Source of the DNA: UBA6544 sp049601975
GTDB lineage: Bacteria; Pseudomonadota; Alphaproteobacteria; UBA8366
Assembly: GCA_049601975.1 (NCBI GenBank)
Contig: JBMYRC010000052.1
Coordinates: 1 to 25,809, forward strand
Reading direction: 5' to 3'
DNA: 25,809 nt
This document shows, in pieces, positions 24,115 to 25,809 of the stretch (position 1 is the stretch's first letter; every line of letters begins with the position of its first letter). The position numbers and the translations under genes were made by a program. Below the pieces are notes generated by a model. The model searched no databases, was not told the DNA's origin, and was given only the letters and a program-made list of their open reading frames with translations.

Positions 24115-24645
24115 ATGGATATTCAAGTATATGCGAGTGGTTTGCTGGCGCATCGTGATCGACTATATCGCTGCGCATTGGGAAAAGGCGGCCTGACATC
24201 GAATAAGCGGGAGGGCGACGGTGCCACACCGATTGGTCGGTTTACTCTGCGTGAACTCTTATTTCGGCGGGATCGAGTTGCTTCTCCGAAGACAGGCTTA
24301 GCGTCCCACGCTATAAATGTTGATGCCGGGTGGAGCGATGATCCCGCCGATCCAGAGTATAATCGGCAGGTTCGGCGGCCACATCGATTTAGCCATGAGA
24401 TTTTATATCGAGAAGACGGCCTTTACGATTTAATCGTGCCACTTGGATATAACGACGCGCCACCCGTTTCGGGTTTGGGAAGCGCGATCTTCTTGCACGT
24501 CGCTCGAAATGACTATGAGCCAACAGAAGGTTGCGTTGCGGTAGACCGGGCCGATCTAATTGATATTTTATATTACCTAGAGATCGGCGATGCAGTGGTT
24601 ATCAACCCACTGCCGTCTTCACAGCGTCCCGGGCCCCGAAAATAG
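24115..24645 (+). CDS. L,D-transpeptidase (YkuD domain)
   Basis: A 176-residue YkuD-fold protein, essentially only the catalytic domain. The active site is visible as IFLHVARNDYEPTEGCVAV: His128 and nucleophile Cys140, with the GCVAV variant used by many proteobacterial members. Upstream are GKGGLTSNKREGDGATPIG, where the substrate loop begins, and GYNDAPPVSGLGSAIF. Members make 3-3 peptidoglycan cross-links or attach proteins to the wall. No signal peptide is visible, which is unusual for a wall enzyme, although several short YkuD proteins of this type lack one. It is probably co-transcribed with the preceding low-complexity protein. Its last 44 bases overlap the end of the converging yggS gene. 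Confidence 0.9.
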   Translation: MDIQVYASGLLAHRDRLYRCALGKGGLTSNKREGDGATPIGRFTLRELLFRRDRVASPKTGLASHAINVDAGWSDDPADPEYNRQVRRPHRFSHEILYREDGLYDLIVPLGYNDAPPVSGLGSAIFLHVARNDYEPTEGCVAVDRADLIDILYYLEIGDAVVINPLPSSQRPGPRK

Positions 24646-25297
24646 CAGACCCGACACGCACAATTGTCGCACCGAATTCAACAGCGACTGGGTAATCCGC
24701 GCTCATGCCCATACTGAGGCGGTAAAGTCCCATTTTCGCCGCCAAATCGTGAAGTAAGGCAAAATGCGGTGCCGGCTCCTCATGCTGTGGTGGAATGCAC
24801 ATTAAGCCGACGATATTTAGACCATGTTCCTCCCTGCACTTTTGGACGAAGGCTTCGGTTACATCGGGCGATATTCCGGCCTTCTGTGGTTCATCCCCTG
24901 TATTTACCTGGACGTAGCAGGGCAGGTTTCGGCCGGTTAACGCGAATTCTTTGGCAAGTGCGATGGCAAGGTTTGGCCGATCGAGGGTTTGTATGACATC
25001 GAAGAGACTTGCGGCCTTGCGTACTTTATTTGTTTGTAAGGGGCCGATCAGATGCAATTCGGCATCGGGAAATTCAGCTTTTAGCGCGGGCCACTTTTCT
25101 TCAGCTTCCTGTACTCTGTTTTCACCGAAAATACGTTGGCCTTCCGACAAGGCGAGGCGAATTTGCTCGGTCGGAAACATCTTTGAGACAGCACATAATT
25201 CGATATCTGCGACTGTTCGGTTGACTTTAACTGCCGCCTCAGCGATCAGGTCATGGACGTTAACTAAGTTTTGTCCGATTGACCGACTATTTGTCAT
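24602..25297 (-). CDS. yggS: YggS/PROSC-family PLP-binding protein
   Basis: A 231-residue homologue of the single-domain PLP-binding protein that buffers pyridoxal 5'-phosphate in the cytoplasm. The PLP lysine is in LCAVSKMFP (about residue 39), followed by FGENRVQEAEEKW, LHLIGPLQTNKVRKA, VIQTLDRPNLA, YVQVNTGDEPQKAGI, GLMCIPP, LSMGMSADYPVAVEFGATIVRVGSAIFG. ATG 25297 (MTNSRS) has GGAG nine bases upstream and matches the family length; the frame is open to 25333. It converges on the L,D-transpeptidase gene with a 44-nt overlap and is divergent from the lipoprotein gene to the right. Confidence 0.94.
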   Translation of the reverse strand: MTNSRSIGQNLVNVHDLIAEAAVKVNRTVADIELCAVSKMFPTEQIRLALSEGQRIFGENRVQEAEEKWPALKAEFPDAELHLIGPLQTNKVRKAASLFDVIQTLDRPNLAIALAKEFALTGRNLPCYVQVNTGDEPQKAGISPDVTEAFVQKCREEHGLNIVGLMCIPPQHEEPAPHFALLHDLAAKMGLYRLSMGMSADYPVAVEFGATIVRVGSAIFGARDAVKTAVG

Positions 25298-25378
25298 TTT
25301 TATTTCTCCGTCATAGTTCTTTTCCCGAACCAAAGAAACAACTGGAAATTAGGCGCTAATTTCCGCATATAGGCGAGG

Positions 25379-25809
25379 ATGAACCGAAAAGTAATCCGTG
25401 TTTTTTCGCTTTTGACCGTTGCGTCTATCATCGCAGGTTGCTCGATGTTTGGCGACGACGAAAAGTCGTCTTCCTCGAGTGGACAGGTTAAACGCGTCGA
25501 GAGTAATAGCTCAGGACCTGATAAGGGGCTTCTGAACACCTGGTTTGGGCTTAACGATCAGCCGGGGGGTGAGGGATCGTCCTCGGGGACTGGTATTAGT
25601 GTAAACGGGTTTTTGTGGCGCGCAGCATTAGACACCATTTCGTTTATGCCGTTGGCACAGGCAGATCCGTTCGGTGGCATCATATTGACCGATTGGTATC
25701 GCCCAGCTGAAACGGAGGGTGAACGTTTCAAGGTGAATGTCTATATTCTTGATAGCGAGTTGCGCGCCGACGGATTGCGGGTTTCGGTTTTTCGACAGCG
25801 CCGCGAACC
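25379..25809 (+). CDS. DUF3576-type lipoprotein (partial, cut by window end)
   Basis: The first 143 codons of a gene that runs off the window. The N-terminus MNRKVIRVFSLLTVASIIAGC is a lipoprotein signal, with the lipidated Cys at position 21, followed by a Ser- and Gly-rich spacer (SMFGDDEKSSSSSGQVKRV). From about residue 75 the sequence GISVNGFLWRAALDTISFMPL, DPFGGIILTDWY and GERFKVNVYILDSELRADGLRVSVFRQ matches the alphaproteobacterial DUF3576 lipoproteins, whose function is not known. The start has AGG five bases upstream. It is divergent from yggS, with 81 bp between them. Confidence 0.82.
   Translation, partial: MNRKVIRVFSLLTVASIIAGCSMFGDDEKSSSSSGQVKRVESNSSGPDKGLLNTWFGLNDQPGGEGSSSGTGISVNGFLWRAALDTISFMPLAQADPFGGIILTDWYRPAETEGERFKVNVYILDSELRADGLRVSVFRQRRE

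Noticed and set aside
1..25809. CRISPR array or toxin-antitoxin/defence operon
   Set aside because: No regularly spaced repeats were seen, and the only nuclease (HNH at 100-660) has no defence-type partner.

Overview
The window looks like a chromosomal piece of an alphaproteobacterium, probably Rhodospirillales-like. This is inferred from gene content: a Coq7-type ubiquinone hydroxylase beside DsbB, a CenR-like OmpR regulator, a DUF3576-type lipoprotein, a YggS homologue and hydantoinase/oxoprolinase genes, all in GC-rich coding sequence. No rRNA or marker gene allows a firmer assignment.

Layout. (1) 1-3.5 kb: an HNH endonuclease gene converges on a leftward run of a hemerythrin/NTF2-like ORF, a YqaA/DedA membrane protein, dsbB and coq7. 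(2) 3.5-12.8 kb: a catabolic-looking cluster with a family III CoA-transferase, a divergent LysR regulator, a GFA-type zinc protein, two tandem paralogous VOC proteins, a crotonase, and leftward hyuA-hyuB. The genes suggest CoA activation, rearrangement or hydration, and an ATP-dependent amide/lactam or carboxylation step. The substrate is unknown.

(3) 12.9-19.4 kb: an AT-rich, decayed island. It begins at tRNA-Leu(CAA), followed directly by what looks like a broken tyrosine-recombinase N-terminus, then a frameshifted SGNH-like gene. The intact core is a two-gene leftward operon: a membrane-anchored class III nucleotide cyclase (sensor, HAMP, GAF, PAS, cyclase) followed with no gap by a periplasmic sugar-type binding protein that has no ABC permease or ATPase beside it. 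The island ends with a collapsed IS3-family element with recognisable terminal inverted repeats.

(4) 19.4-25.8 kb: GC-rich housekeeping-like sequence returns. It holds a double-hotdog MaoC-like protein, a frameshifted SAM methyltransferase overlapping an MBL-fold hydrolase, an OmpR-type response regulator, a low-complexity protein of unknown function followed by an L,D-transpeptidase, a YggS homologue, and the start of a DUF3576-type lipoprotein cut by the window edge.

The best candidates for something new are the cyclase/binding-protein pair (a possible LuxP-LuxQ-like ligand relay producing a cyclic nucleotide) and the CoA-transferase/VOC/VOC/crotonase/HyuAB cluster, in which both VOC proteins have His where methylmalonyl-CoA epimerase has its metal-binding Glu.
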